Shown: positions 35,401-45,854 of the stretch, piece after piece
Numbering within the stretch: the first letter of the stretch is position 1
How the letters are laid out: each line of letters begins with the position of its first letter
Assembly (NCBI RefSeq): GCF_030272615.1
Contig: NC_081413.1
Span: 159,152,849-159,216,848 of the forward strand
Origin: Cryptomeria japonica
Taxonomy: Eukaryota > Streptophyta > Pinopsida > Cupressales > Cupressaceae
Direction of reading: 5' to 3'
DNA length: 64,000 nucleotides
The notes under the pieces: generated by a model
Databases searched by the model: none
Told to the model about the DNA's origin: nothing
The model's input: only the letters and a program-made list of their open reading frames with translations
Program-made: the position numbers and the translations under genes

Positions 35401-36668
35401 GTGACTATGGTCATTTAGTTAAGGAGAATGGTATTGATAGATGGGTGTGGAATTCTTTGGACCCCTTGGACTTAGTCCAAAATCATCAAGACATTTTTTC
35501 CGGTATTCTAACAAATCGAATCATTCATCCATCCCCAGATGAGGACATCATTAGATGGTGTGGCTCGTCTGATGGTAAGTATAAGGTATGTTTTGGCTAT
35601 AAATTGAAAGAAGCTATTGTAGATAAGAAGGATTGGCCGGTTAATCGGTTCTGGCATAAACATCTACTTCCTAAAGCAGGTTCCTTTGCTTGGATGGCTT
35701 TTCAGAGGAATATTCTAACCAGTGAAAGACTCCTTAAATTGGGTATTAATGGGCCTAGTAGATGTGTATTATGTCGAAATGAAGAGGAGACAATTGATCA
35801 CCTTCTGCTTCACTACAAATTCTTCAACAACTATTGGTGGCATTTTATGGGCAAATTAAATCTTGCATGCCCTTTTCTGAAAGGTTTGGATGATTGGTTT
35901 CTACTATGGCCTAAATCAAAATGCAAGGCATTATTTGGGGACTTATTTGTCATCTTGCCCTCACTATTGATTTGGGAAATTTGGAAAGAGAGGAATCATA
36001 GAATTTTCAAGGATAAAGTTATGGGCTAGATTGCCCTCTATGGGAAAATTGAGAGTCACCTGGTTGAGCTCTTGAATGAATCAGCTAAGTCCAAATCCCT
36101 GAAAAAGAATCTATACACTGACTGGGATTAGAAGCTAAATCTTGCATTCCCAAATTTTATCATCCCCTGGCTTTTTGGAAGTGGTAACCCTGAGATATCG
36201 GTTAATCCAAGATTGGATGTTAAATGGGAAATCCCAGATCCAAGGTGGCATAAGATTAATTTCGACGGTGCTTCTGCAGGGAATCCAGGGTGGAGTGGAA
36301 TTGGATGTATTATTAGAGATTCTGAAGGTATCTGTATTAAGGAAATCTCTAAAGATATTGGTATGGCCACTAACAATGAGGCTGAATTTCGAGCGGCATT
36401 AAGAGGTTTGCAATTGGGAATTGAGCTAGAGATAAAAAGAATCCATTTGGAGGGTGGTTCATTAAATGTAATCAATGTTGTTCGTAGTAACCAAACCCCT
36501 AGTTAGCGTCTTAACCTGTGGCTTCGATCGATGGTGGATTTGCTTGAGACCATTGAAGGATTTCAGATTAGCCATATCTATATAGAAGGAAATATGGAAG
36601 CAGACAGACTATCTAAGATGGCAATTGTAGATGGAGGCCTTGATCCGAGACTTACGGCTAGGGCATAG
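32456..36668 (+). pseudogene. LINE ORF2 (endonuclease, reverse transcriptase, RNase H)
   Basis: The ATG at 32456 starts LLSWNVRGLN, the usual endonuclease opening, followed by DIWVLQETK. A frameshift near 32630 leads into one frame that runs to 36668. It carries FAGDFNVI, TWTNRR, GSDHFPI (endonuclease), TPGPDGFP, GDFRPI, SGFAPGRS, GICQGDPMSPLLF and the catalytic FADD (RT). A C-terminal RNase H follows (NFDGASAGNPG, NNEAEFRAA, EADRLSK). Its third acidic residue is missing: LEGGSLN where EGDS is usual. Stops in this frame are TGA 32715 and TAG 33054, 34113, 36027, 36129 and 36504. The protein would nick DNA and copy LINE RNA at the target. The final TAG at 36666 may be the true end. Confidence 0.9.
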
Positions 36669-37458
36669 ATAAATTTTGATTATAGCAATTTATATGGTTA
36701 AAGTGCTGCAACCTATCATGGCAGATTAATGATCCGATTTGTTTCCCCGATGGTCTTGGTTTCTACCAGTTTGTAGTACTTACTGGGAGATGAACTCTTA
36801 TTGAGTGTGGGTTTTTCTTTGATTGTGGTATCCTTCTAGTTCCTACCGGTAGGAGTATCCCACCCGGTTGTGCGATCTCTACCGGTTGGCGATGTTGTCG
36901 TTTGCATAGGTATGTTGCACTTGTCTCTTACCGATATTTATTACGTTCTGATAATATGGTCTTATCGAGGTCATTTATTCCAGTGCCGGAATAGATGTTG
37001 TCAAAAAGATAATCTAGCAAAATTCCTGATAAGCGATTGCAATTGGTTTTCTCCTCAAGTCATCCTGTGCGGATGGAGGCCCTGATCCGAGACATGCGGT
37101 TAGGGCACATCTATATTTGATTATGGTGGTTAATATGGTTTAAGTGATGCAACCTATCTTGGTCTAAGAATGAAATGACATTGTTTCCCCAATGGTCTTG
37201 GCCTCTACCGGTTTGTAGTACTTACCGGGGATGAATTCTTACCGGGTGTGGATTTTTTCTTCGATTGTGGTTTCCTTTTGGCTCTTACCGGTAGGGGTAT
37301 CCCCCCCGACTGCAAGGTTTAACAGTTGGGTATGTTGTCAGTTGCATAGGTCTCTTGCATTTGTCTCCTACCGGTATTTTTTATGGTTCCGGTAATATGA
37401 TCTTACTGGGGTCATTAACTTCAGTTCCAATGTAGATGTTGTCAGAAAGGTAATCTAA
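36630..37458 (+). repeat. 442-bp-offset tandem duplication of the ORF2 end and 3' region
   Basis: The segment starting gatggaggcc(t/c)tgatccg at 36630 is repeated from 37072 with about 85-90 percent identity. It covers the last RNase H codons and the adjoining non-coding part with its ctaccggt motifs. The tail of copy 1 (37011-37070) matches 37746-37803 inside the third ORF, so copy 1 lacks about 290 bp that copy 2 retains. Confidence 0.85.
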
Positions 37459-37623
37459 TGCCCATAATTACTATTAGATATGATAAATCTAGATGGTGGA
37501 AAACATCAAAGAAGAAATAAATTGCGAATAAAGGTAACATGCTTAAGATGTGTTTTGTTTGTGCAAAGTAATTTGGCACGGTTTAGCGAGCTCCTCGAGC
37601 TCCTCAATCTTTATGAGTTGTCG

Positions 37624-37633
37624 AGATAAATAA
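37624..37633 (+). promoter_or_regulatory. Possible TATA-like element before the third ORF
   Basis: gataaataaa lies about 70 bp upstream of the ATG at 37697, with a pyrimidine-rich leader between. This is a plausible plant core promoter, but it rests on motif and spacing alone. Confidence 0.3.
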
Positions 37634-37696
37634 AGGAAGGCCTGCTTAATTTAAGCATATCAATCTCTTCCCCTTTCTTGCTCTATTGTTTATACA

Positions 37697-38455
37697 ATGG
37701 ATACACCGCTATTGTTGGAGGCAACATGCCGTCAGATGGTGTTTCTAGGCAAAATTTCTGATAAGCGCCTACAATCGGTTCTTTCCTCAAACCACCCTTT
37801 TATTCTATACTGTGTAAAAAGAATTTTGGGGAAGGAATTCTTAAATGCCTACCACAAATATAGAGCAAATGTAGACATTCAGACTTTCTTTTAAGTGATG
37901 TTGCTCTACATGGGGACTAGCAAGCAAAGGGCGAAGCTGCTCACTCAAATGGTGTTCGAGCACTACTTCCTTGGGGAAATTGGTGTTCTACTGGATAATG
38001 TCGATGACAATCTTAGAATGCCCTTTCCCCAAAATTATTATATGAGTTTGGGAAATGTTATGGAGGTAAGGAAAGAGGTGATAGTAACCTCTCTTGATTT
38101 CAAAGCCTTGGAGGCCTCCTGACCTAACATTAACAGAAATATTGAGTTCCTTTTCAAGGTTGCCAGAATACTACCTGGCTTCATGGCTGCCTAGAGAAGA
38201 ACCTATATTCAGGATGAAGGGCTTTCGGGCAGAAAAGACATTGGTATTTTGGCCAGCGATGACATAGACGATGGCAACTCTTGGGGTCTTGGTCGTGGTG
38301 AAGAGTGGTTTCCAGACGATGTCTACCACCCCTGGGAAAAAGCGGAATCATTGGCTCATGCTACTTGCGGGAATGATTGCCTGGTAATATTAGATGTTGA
38401 TGATGCTCCTTCTCCTAGTGACGAGGACCCAGATTCAAGATATGAAGAGTCTTGA
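37697..38455 (+). pseudogene. Third ORF at the LINE 3' end, unknown protein
   Basis: A single frame runs from the ATG to 38455, broken only by stop codons (TAA 37892, TGA 38120, TAG near 38192), giving about 252 codons. Visible features are FLGKISDKRLQSVLSS near the start, hydrophobic and basic helices in the middle, and an acidic tail (LDVDDAPSPSDEDPD). I recognise no family. It lies between the ORF2 end and the LINE poly(A), and part of it also appears in the duplicated copy 1. It could be a captured host gene fragment (3' transduction) or a true third ORF of this LINE family. Confidence 0.5.
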
Positions 38456-38773
38456 AATGTTGTGACCTCCTTGGCTCTATGTGTCAATTCTCTTTGGTAT
38501 TCCATTTCTCAAGTTCATTGTACTATTAAGAAGATTGTAGGCCTTTGGCCAAATTAAGCATAGTAATAGCCAACATTTTGTTCTCATCTGGTTGATTTTG
38601 TCTAGCAATGTAGGATCCTCAGCAGCTTGGTTGGTTTTTGGTCGTTGTTTGGAGCAATGGTAGGGGTTTTTCTTCCTAGTTCTTTCCCCCTACGGCTCTT
38701 TCTAAACCAGGTTTGTATTTTTCAAATTTTGATTAATACAAGGGTGTTTCCCCTCTGCACTTATTAATCTATT

Positions 38774-38783
38774 AAAAAAAAAA
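38774..38783 (+). other. LINE poly(A) tail
   Basis: Ten A residues end a T-rich segment typical of plant L1 3' ends (ggtttgtatttttcaaat). The palindrome array begins immediately after. Confidence 0.7.
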
Positions 38784-38787
38784 TAGT

Positions 38788-39432
38788 TGTAAATCGGGTT
38801 TATAAACCCAATTTACACCTAAACTCTTTTTTTTTGGAATTACAATGCAAAGTGTAATTCTGGTTTATAAACCTGAATTACACCTGTAATAGGTGGGAAG
38901 GAAATATGATGTAGTTCGGGGTTGTAAACCCAAACTACAACTTTCACTTTGGTGTGGTTGTGTGGTTTGAGGTTACAACCGCAAACTACATTGTTCGGTA
39001 TGACTAAATGGTGTAGACTAGAGTTGAAACTCTGAACTACACTTAGGAAAAAGTGTGGTTTGATGTAGTTATAACAATGTTCATGTAGTTACAATAGTGT
39101 CATTTGAGGTCATGACTCTGAACGACACCACTATTATTGTTTCCGGTGTTGTTCGAAGTCATGGCCCCAAACTACATTGAAACGAAAGGTCTGGTAAGCT
39201 ACAATTTCATTCAAGGTTGAACCTTTGAATGACATCATTCACAATGGTCTCAATAATGTCGCTCGGAGTTTAAACTTTGAATGATACTGAAAGGTGTTAA
39301 GTAAAGGATCTAACAAAGATATGTAGCAAAAGATGATGATGTCTTCTTGGCTTCAAAGTTCGAATGACACTATTATTAATCCAAGGCAATAACAATGTCA
39401 ATGTCATTTAGACTTTGAAATCTGAATGGCAT
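38788..39432. repeat. Array of about 11 imperfect palindromes (30-34 bp each), left part
   Basis: Units lie at 38788, 38852, 38910, 38961, 39011, 39097, 39146, 39205, 39256, 39337 and 39400, with centres 49-86 bp apart. The best unit (38852-38883) has left arm GTGTAATTCTGGTTTA and right arm TAAACCTGAATTACAC, 15 of 16 positions paired. Unit 1 pairs 14 of 15. Later units pair less well, but the arms differ between units while still matching within each. No ORF covers the array. The same kind of unit resumes at 58539, beyond the Athila-like insertion. Confidence 0.85.
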
Positions 39433-39641
39433 CGATTGGGAAGATATATTTTGAATGATCAAATTGAAACTCATAAATAAAAAACTCTAAAATAAAACAA
39501 GCCAAAACTAGGGTTTAACAAATTCCATTATGAAATGAAAATAAAAATAAATAAAAGAAAGGAGGAAATGAAAACTTACCCAAAAGGAAAAGGCAGAACC
39601 CGATTCGATCACAAGATTTGATCTTATTGCAAGTTGGGGGG

Positions 39642-40908
39642 TGATGAGCCAAAATAATGGCTCTATTTTATCTATGTTTATGTGTCATTACTAGGACATT
39701 AGGAGTCTAGATATGTCTTTTGAGTTCAGAACCTTTGCTAAGTGATAAGACTTTATATGTTTTGATGGTGTGATCATATGACATGAACTCTTTTGATATT
39801 TGTTCCTTTTCTATGCAATATAATAGGTAATGATGCTATGAGGAATATCCATGGAAATGTTGCAAGTAGATTTTGAATGTTACTCTAATAGGGATAAATA
39901 GGCCTATGTTTGTGCACGTTAACAATTTCATGCAGGACTAAATGTTGAACCAGTCCAAGATGCTCAACGATAAAGATCATGGAGTTGTTGGCTGGTAAAA
40001 GAGACAACAAGTATTATCATTGAAAGAGTCAACCAATGGTTGAAGATGGTTCATTATGACTTATCTGAAGACATAAATAGTTGCCTTTGCTATAGGAGTA
40101 AATTTAGGTTATAGGTTACGCTAGATTCTCTCTGTTGTTCCAACAGACATTGACTAGTTCTTAGCGCTTGTAACTTTACCTTCTTTTTCTCCTTATTCAA
40201 TAAAAGCATCCTCCTTGAACTTTTGGAGTGGTATGCTAGTTGGTTAGGAATTTCATGCTTTAAATAATCTCCCACTTTCTCTTGTACGGTGGTTGGAGAA
40301 AAGAATAGTTTCAGCATTTGTAATAGAGTTCTAGTTTAGTTGAGAAACAAACTTCCAGCAATATGTTGTTATGTTATCAAGTACTTTTAGATTAATAAAG
40401 ATGGTACTTTAAGTTCCAGACATTTGGTTCAGTTGTTTGGATGATTACTAAGGGGGCCCACTTAATGAGTATTCCTTTGATTTTTTTTATCGGTTACTTT
40501 TCATTATGTACTTAGCATTATCTTGATCATGGACTGTTCCTGCAGCCACTGAAATACTTCATGTGACTATTCCAGCAACCACTGTAAACTGAGTAGAACC
40601 TCGTTTGTTGATCATGGATAAAGTCTTGTCTTTCCTATTTGTTTCTTAGAAGTTAGTTAGTTTTCCTTTCAAGCATTTCAATTACTTACTTTCAGCATTT
40701 TCCTTCAATAACATTTCATTTCCGGCAATAGGAAAGGTGATTGTTTTAAACTTTCTAGTGCATATACTTTGCAGACTCATTTCAAGTATACGCCCCAAGT
40801 TGATAATTAAATGAACCTTCATGATGAAAGATAACTACTTAGTTGGATTTCCAATCCCTAAAGTATGACTTCAAAGTCGAGTTGTTGAGCCATTGAGAAG
40901 ATTAGTCA
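39642..40908 (+). repeat. 5' LTR of the Athila-like element
   Basis: It starts TGATGAGCCAAAA and ends gattagtca, and is the same length as its partner. No gene inside. The bases just left (ttgggggg) look like the element's own purine tract. Confidence 0.9.
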
Positions 40909-40912
40909 TTTT

Positions 40913-40930
40913 TGGCGTCGTTGTCGGGGA
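40913..40930 (+). other. Primer binding site, tRNA-Asp type
   Basis: tggcgtcgttgtcgggga follows the LTR after four bases. It matches the known Athila-type site tggcgccgttgccgggga with two C-to-T changes. Confidence 0.85.
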
Positions 40931-41051
40931 TGGTGTCAAACTAGAAACCTTTGCAGTTATTGATAATTGTACTTTATTTTCAGTAGTCAAAAGTTTTGTT
41001 TCCATTTACCTTCATAGAGTATGACCCATAAGTACTTTTGAATTCTATTGC

Positions 41052-42800
41052 ATGCCTAGGAGAAGAGATGCTTTAGGGAGGTTTCTTCCTAGCGACCCTT
41101 ATCCTGACAATCATTTTGAGAATCTTATAATCTATTTGAAGATGGAGACCAATATATAAACCCTTTAGCTGAGTTATTTGCCAACATTGAGGAGCCAACT
41201 GACCAAGAACATGTTGAAAACCCATTTTCTTTGATACTTTATCAAGCGAGGATGGCTAGTGCTGCACAAAATCAGCCTCATCAAGCTACCTTTGAATTCC
41301 CTATCATCGACCAGCATGATAATAACAACCTCAAGAATATCCCTACTTTAGTTTTTCCTAAGTTTTATGGGCTTGTAACAGAGGACCCAGATACCTTTCT
41401 ATTCGAATTTGACATTCTCTATCGTAGATATGATTACACCACTGATGCTCCTAGACTCAATTTGTTTCCTGCTACTTTGAAAGAAGGAAGCCTAAGATGG
41501 TTTATGAGTCTAGGGAGAGATGCTATTGACAGTTTGGAAGCCTGAAAACCAAATTTATTGAGAAATACAAAGAATATTGTAGAAGTGGTAATAGGGGAGA
41601 TGATATCTTCAGGATGCAGCAAAAGGAAGATGAAAACTTGGAGGACTACATTTCAAGGTTTTTGTTCTGCCTAAAGAAAAATTCTAACCATACTCTTAAC
41701 CAAGAGTCCCAAAAGTTGTTTTTCCTCAAAGGGATCAATGACAGTTGTATTGATGCCCTGTACCTGATAGGAGGAGGAGACCTCACTCAAGTTCCTTGGG
41801 ATGCTATTAAAAAAATATGCCATAACTACTCCCGAGCAGTTGTAAAGAAAGGAAGAGGTTATCAAGCTACCAAGGGGAAGTGCTCTGCTAGTGGAGTTTC
41901 AAGGATGAAAATTACTCACTTACAGTTTGATTTCAAGCAAGATATTATCAACAAAATGGCCACACAGCTGGACAGACTTCAAGCAAAGAAGAAGCACAAG
42001 GAGGCAGAAGCAATGTTAGTTGAATATTACCGTCACTGTATGCAAAAGAAGAGAGACTACAGGTGCAAGATGATAGCAAATATTGAAAACCAGCATGCTC
42101 CATTGGAGTTGAAACCTATTGAAAGGGAGGAAGACCAAATCTTCCATGTTTCTCAAAGGAGACCATGGGCTCCATGACAAGGTATGCCACCTAATCCATT
42201 ATCCTTTAATGGTCCTTATTCAAATTCATATAGTCCTAATAATCAATGGCAAAATCCTTATCCATCACATTATGGGAATTTTCCTCAACAAAATTGGAAT
42301 AATCCCCAAAATGAATGGACCAATTATCAAAACCCTTCCCCTCCTTAGCAAAAAAATCAAGAAGGTTGGCAACTACCTCAAGGAAACTAGCAACAAACAC
42401 CCCAATGGAGAGGAGGACAACAATGGCCAAATCAGTCCACCAGTTTCCTGTAGCCTCCTCAACAACCCCAACAATAAGCTCTAATGCCACCACCTAATCA
42501 AAATGCTACTACTCCACCTAAACCTACTCAGTTTCTAGCTCAGCCTATGCCCAATCCTAATAGTAAACAACCACAACAACAACAGGTTTATGCTACTAAT
42601 CCAAACCAATACCCTACCTATGTTGTTAGTATTAGTGACATCTACTTAAGGTCAGGAACAACTCTTCCTACACCTTTGCCTTCAGTGATAACTGAGATGC
42701 CTACTGAAGACCCCATTCAGCAAGGTGAGACAACTCCACCTATTCCATCAAGCCAATGCAGCAAGAATCAAACACTACACCACCATTCCCTCAAAGTTTG
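41052..42800 (+). pseudogene. Athila-like gag relic
   Basis: The ATG at 41052 gives MPRRRDALGRFLPS, a plausible Athila gag start, and a frameshift follows. The capsid block reads LVFPKFYGLVTEDPDTFLFEF, cut by a frameshift near 41543, and continues KTKFIEKYKEYCRSG, DENLEDYISRF and LFFLKGIND. Downstream is a Pro/Gln/Asn-rich tail with TGA 42175 and TAG 42346 and 42388 where Arg or Gln is expected. It would form the element's capsid. Confidence 0.8.
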
Positions 42801-42989
42801 AAAGTAGAGACAACAAAACAAAAAGAACAATCCATGTTTGATATTGTGGAACAACTAAAGAATGTGTGTGTTAAGATTCCTTTGTTTCAAGCAATAAAAG
42901 ACGTTCCAATATATGGAAAGGCAATTAAAAAAACTTGTTTGAGAAAGCCAGGAAGGAAGAGGAAAGACCCATAGACAAACCATGTTGTA

Positions 42990-43510
42990 GGCCAATTAGT
43001 AGATATTATGCTAGGAAAACTTTGTGTCCCTAAGTATTTGGACCCAGGAAGTCCTATTGTAGGAGTAGTCATTAATGGAATTCAAGTTCAAAATGTTCTT
43101 ATTGACCTTGGAGCAGAAATCAATGTCATGACAAAGGATGTGATGCAGAAACTCAACATCACCACCCTAAGATCTACACCTATTGCTCTTCAACTTGCAG
43201 ACAATTCTACTATTAAACCAGATGGTATGGTGGAAGACCTTATTGTAACAATGGATTCCTGGCAATATCCAGCTAAATTTTCTATCCTCTCACCTAAAGC
43301 AACACTAGGGGGCACCCTATGATTTTGGGAAGACCTTGGTTAGCCACAACAGATGCCTTCATAGGATGTAGATCAGGGGACACAACCATCTTAGATGGGA
43401 TGAAAACTAAAAAGTTTGCACTATACCCACCTGCACAACCTCAACTTGAGCAAGAGAAACCAATTTGGACAGATATAGAGGAACAATCTGATGAAGTCAA
43501 TACAATATAA
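42990..43510 (+). pseudogene. Athila-like protease relic
   Basis: The frame holds VVINGIQVQNVLIDLGAEINVM at about 43062-43130, where the active-site Asp-Thr-Gly-Ala has become Asp-Leu-Gly-Ala (43104-43115). LQLADNSTIKPDG and a shifted ILGRPWLATTDA block follow. A frameshift lies near 43320. The loss of the catalytic-loop Thr and the frame break make it inactive. Confidence 0.8.
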
Positions 43511-43513
43511 CAG

Positions 43514-44790
43514 TTGATGATGATAAGAAGGGTCCTCTTCTTGCAGCTTCAGGAAGAGGAGGATGTGCTCTCTAATGTCTTGCAAAATCAATATGGAGTC
43601 CTTGATCAAACTAAAGATTGTAAAGTAGAAAATACATGTCCCTTACAACTGTTACTGCCAGCTTCTGCTATGGGATCTCCTACATCCACAGACCTACTGC
43701 GTACACTATTACTGCATGAAATACAAGTGCCACACTTTCCTACAGCATCTATAATAGAATTGATTAAGCAAGTTGAAGTGACTCCATATAAATGGTTGAT
43801 TGTTAATAATAACCTCACTCAAGATCAAATTATATCGCTAACAAAAGTACTAATATCTCATAAGGAAGCATTTGCATGGGACTACACAAATATGAAAGGT
43901 TTACATCCTAAGTTGTGCACTCACCAAATCTACATCAAAGAAGACTGTAAACTAGTGAGGCAACCTCAGAGAAGAGTCAACCCTGCAATAAGAAAAATAA
44001 TTAAGCAAGAACTGCAGAAATTACTAAATGCAGGATTCATATATCCTATTTCTGACAGTGAATGGGTGTCACCTTTGGTTATTGTTTCTAAGAAAAATGG
44101 AAAGTGGAGGGTTTGTGTAGATTATAGGGAGCTTAATGTTGCAATCAAGAAAGATCACTTCCCTCTCCCTTTCATTGACCAAGTGTTGGATTCCTTAGCA
44201 GGAAAGAAATATTTCTCATTCTTAGATGGTTTTAGTGGATACAACCAAATAAGAATAGAACTTGAGGACCAAGAGAAGAAAACATTTGCATGCCTATGGG
44301 GGACTTATGTCTACTCTATGCTTCCATTTGGCTTATGTAATGCCCCAGCTACTTTTCAAAGGGCAGTCATAAGCATGTTCTCAGATATTTCTCATGATTG
44401 TATGAAGATATACATGGACGAATTCACTACCTATGGTGGCACTTTTGAAGAAGCATTAAGTAACCTAAAGAAGACTTTTCAAAGGTGTGAAGACCATAAC
44501 TTGTCTTTAAACAGTGAGAAGTGCTTCATGATGATGTAGGAAGGTGTTGTCCTTGGCCTCTATCTTTCTCACAAAGGAATTCAAGTGGACCCAGCAAAAA
44601 TTGAAGTTATTTCTAACTTGCCTGTACCTTCAAAATAGAAAGATGTAAGGATTTTTATAAGCCATGCAGGCTATTACAAGAGATTCATCAAAGATTTTAG
44701 TAAAATTGCAGCACCACTATATACACTCCTTGCTAAAGATGCAGAATTCTAGTGGACAAAATCATGCAGCAAAGCATTCTCTGAATTCAA
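43514..44790 (+). pseudogene. Athila-like reverse transcriptase relic
   Basis: Open to 44539, then broken by TAG at 44537, 44636 and 44750. RT blocks are WVSPLVIVSKKNGKWRVCVD, PLPFIDQVLDSLAG, LPFGLCNAPATFQR and the catalytic motif, which reads YMDE (44411-44422) instead of YMDD. The second catalytic Asp is therefore Glu. The connection region continues as HAGYYKRFIKDFSKIA. At 44537 and 44750 the stops occupy Gln positions (QEGVVLG and EFQW). Confidence 0.88.
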
Positions 44791-45302
44791 TGAAGCATTA
44801 ACTAATGCACCAGTGCTTCAAGGTCCTAATTGGGAACTTCTATTGCATATACACATTGATGCATCTGATTATGCAATTGGAGTTGTCTTAGGACAAAAAG
44901 AAATAGAAGTGGAACATGCAATTTATTTTGTCAGCAAAAACTTGCAGGGAGGTAAATTTAACTACACAATAACAGAAAAGGAAATGTTAGCAGTCATCTA
45001 TGCTCTCAATAAGTTCATACACTATATAATTGGGTATAAAGTCTTTGTTCATACCGACCATGCAGCAATCAAAAATCTCATGAACAAACCTTCAATCTCA
45101 AGAAGGTTGGCCAAATGGATTCTTTTGATGCAAGAATTTGATATCACTATTATAGACAAACCGGGAAAGGCAAATGTAGTTGCATATTTTTTTTCAAGAT
45201 TAACAACAAATCAAGATTCAACGATTATGGATGATTCATTCCCAGATGAGAATATGTTCTCCATTGTTGTCCATACACCATGGTATGCTGATATAACCAA
45301 CT
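44791..45302 (+). pseudogene. Athila-like RNase H domain
   Basis: It continues the RT frame. HIDASDYAIGVVLGQK gives the first Asp, TEKEMLAVIYALNKF the Glu, and HTDHAAIKNLM the next Asp. All three catalytic residues are present. The domain ends in a TAG at 45302, and the integrase follows in another frame. Confidence 0.85.
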
Positions 45303-45854
45303 AGTTTCTCAAAAGGTACCCTCTCATTTTTCTCCAAAAGAAAGAAAACTACTTGTTGAGAAGAGTTACAAATTCGCATGGACAATAGGATGCTTATTTT
45401 ACATAGGTCCAAACTAATTCATGCAAAGATGTGTGAGAGAAGATGAGACTTATGACATATTGCATGCATGCCATGATGAACCCTATGGTAGACATTTTGC
45501 AGCAAAAAGAACAGCTATCAAAATACTTAACACAAGATATTATTGGCCAACACTTCATAAAGATGCAGCCAGGTATGCAAGGAAATGTGATAGGTGCCAG
45601 TGGATGGGCAAACCAACTAGATTGGATGAAATGCCCTTGCATCCTCAAGTAGTGGTAACACCATTTGACAAGTGGGGCCTTGATTTTGTAGGACCAATTG
45701 ATCCACCTTCTAACGGTAAGTCTCACATTCTAGTTAGTACTGATTATGTCACTAAATGGGTAGAAGTTAAGGAAATGACACATGCAAGAGATAACAAGGT
45801 TACCAAGTTTCTATATGAAGAAATCTTCACAAGATATGGAGTTCCTAGAGAAAT
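45303..45854 (+). pseudogene. Athila-like integrase, left part
   Basis: The zinc-binding domain is intact (HACHDEPYGRH and CDRCQWMG). The core begins WGLDFVGPID (first Asp). The gene is cut after GVPREI by the inserted LTR element. Removing the insert and one copy of gaaat restores the exact reading frame into the right part. Confidence 0.9.
45850..45854 (+). other. Target-site duplication, left copy (gaaat)
   Basis: The 5-bp gaaat directly before the inner 5' LTR is repeated at 52721-52725, directly after the inner 3' LTR. Confidence 0.9.

Larger units (their letters stand above)
30470..38783 (+). mobile_element. L1-type LINE with an extra 3' ORF
   Basis: The order is ORF1 (DUF4283-like), ORF2 (endonuclease, RT, C-terminal RNase H), a tandemly duplicated 3' part, an unrecognised third ORF, and an A tail at 38774-38783 after a typical T-rich LINE end. 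RNase H at the end of ORF2 is known in a subset of plant L1 lineages. The 5' border is set at the ORF1 ATG and may lie a little upstream. I found no target duplication. ORF2 is nearly frame-complete but holds several TAG stops. Confidence 0.85.

Noticed and set aside
38788-39432. CRISPR-like array
   Set aside because: Repeat sequence is not conserved between units, spacing is irregular, there are no cas genes, and the context is plant nuclear DNA.
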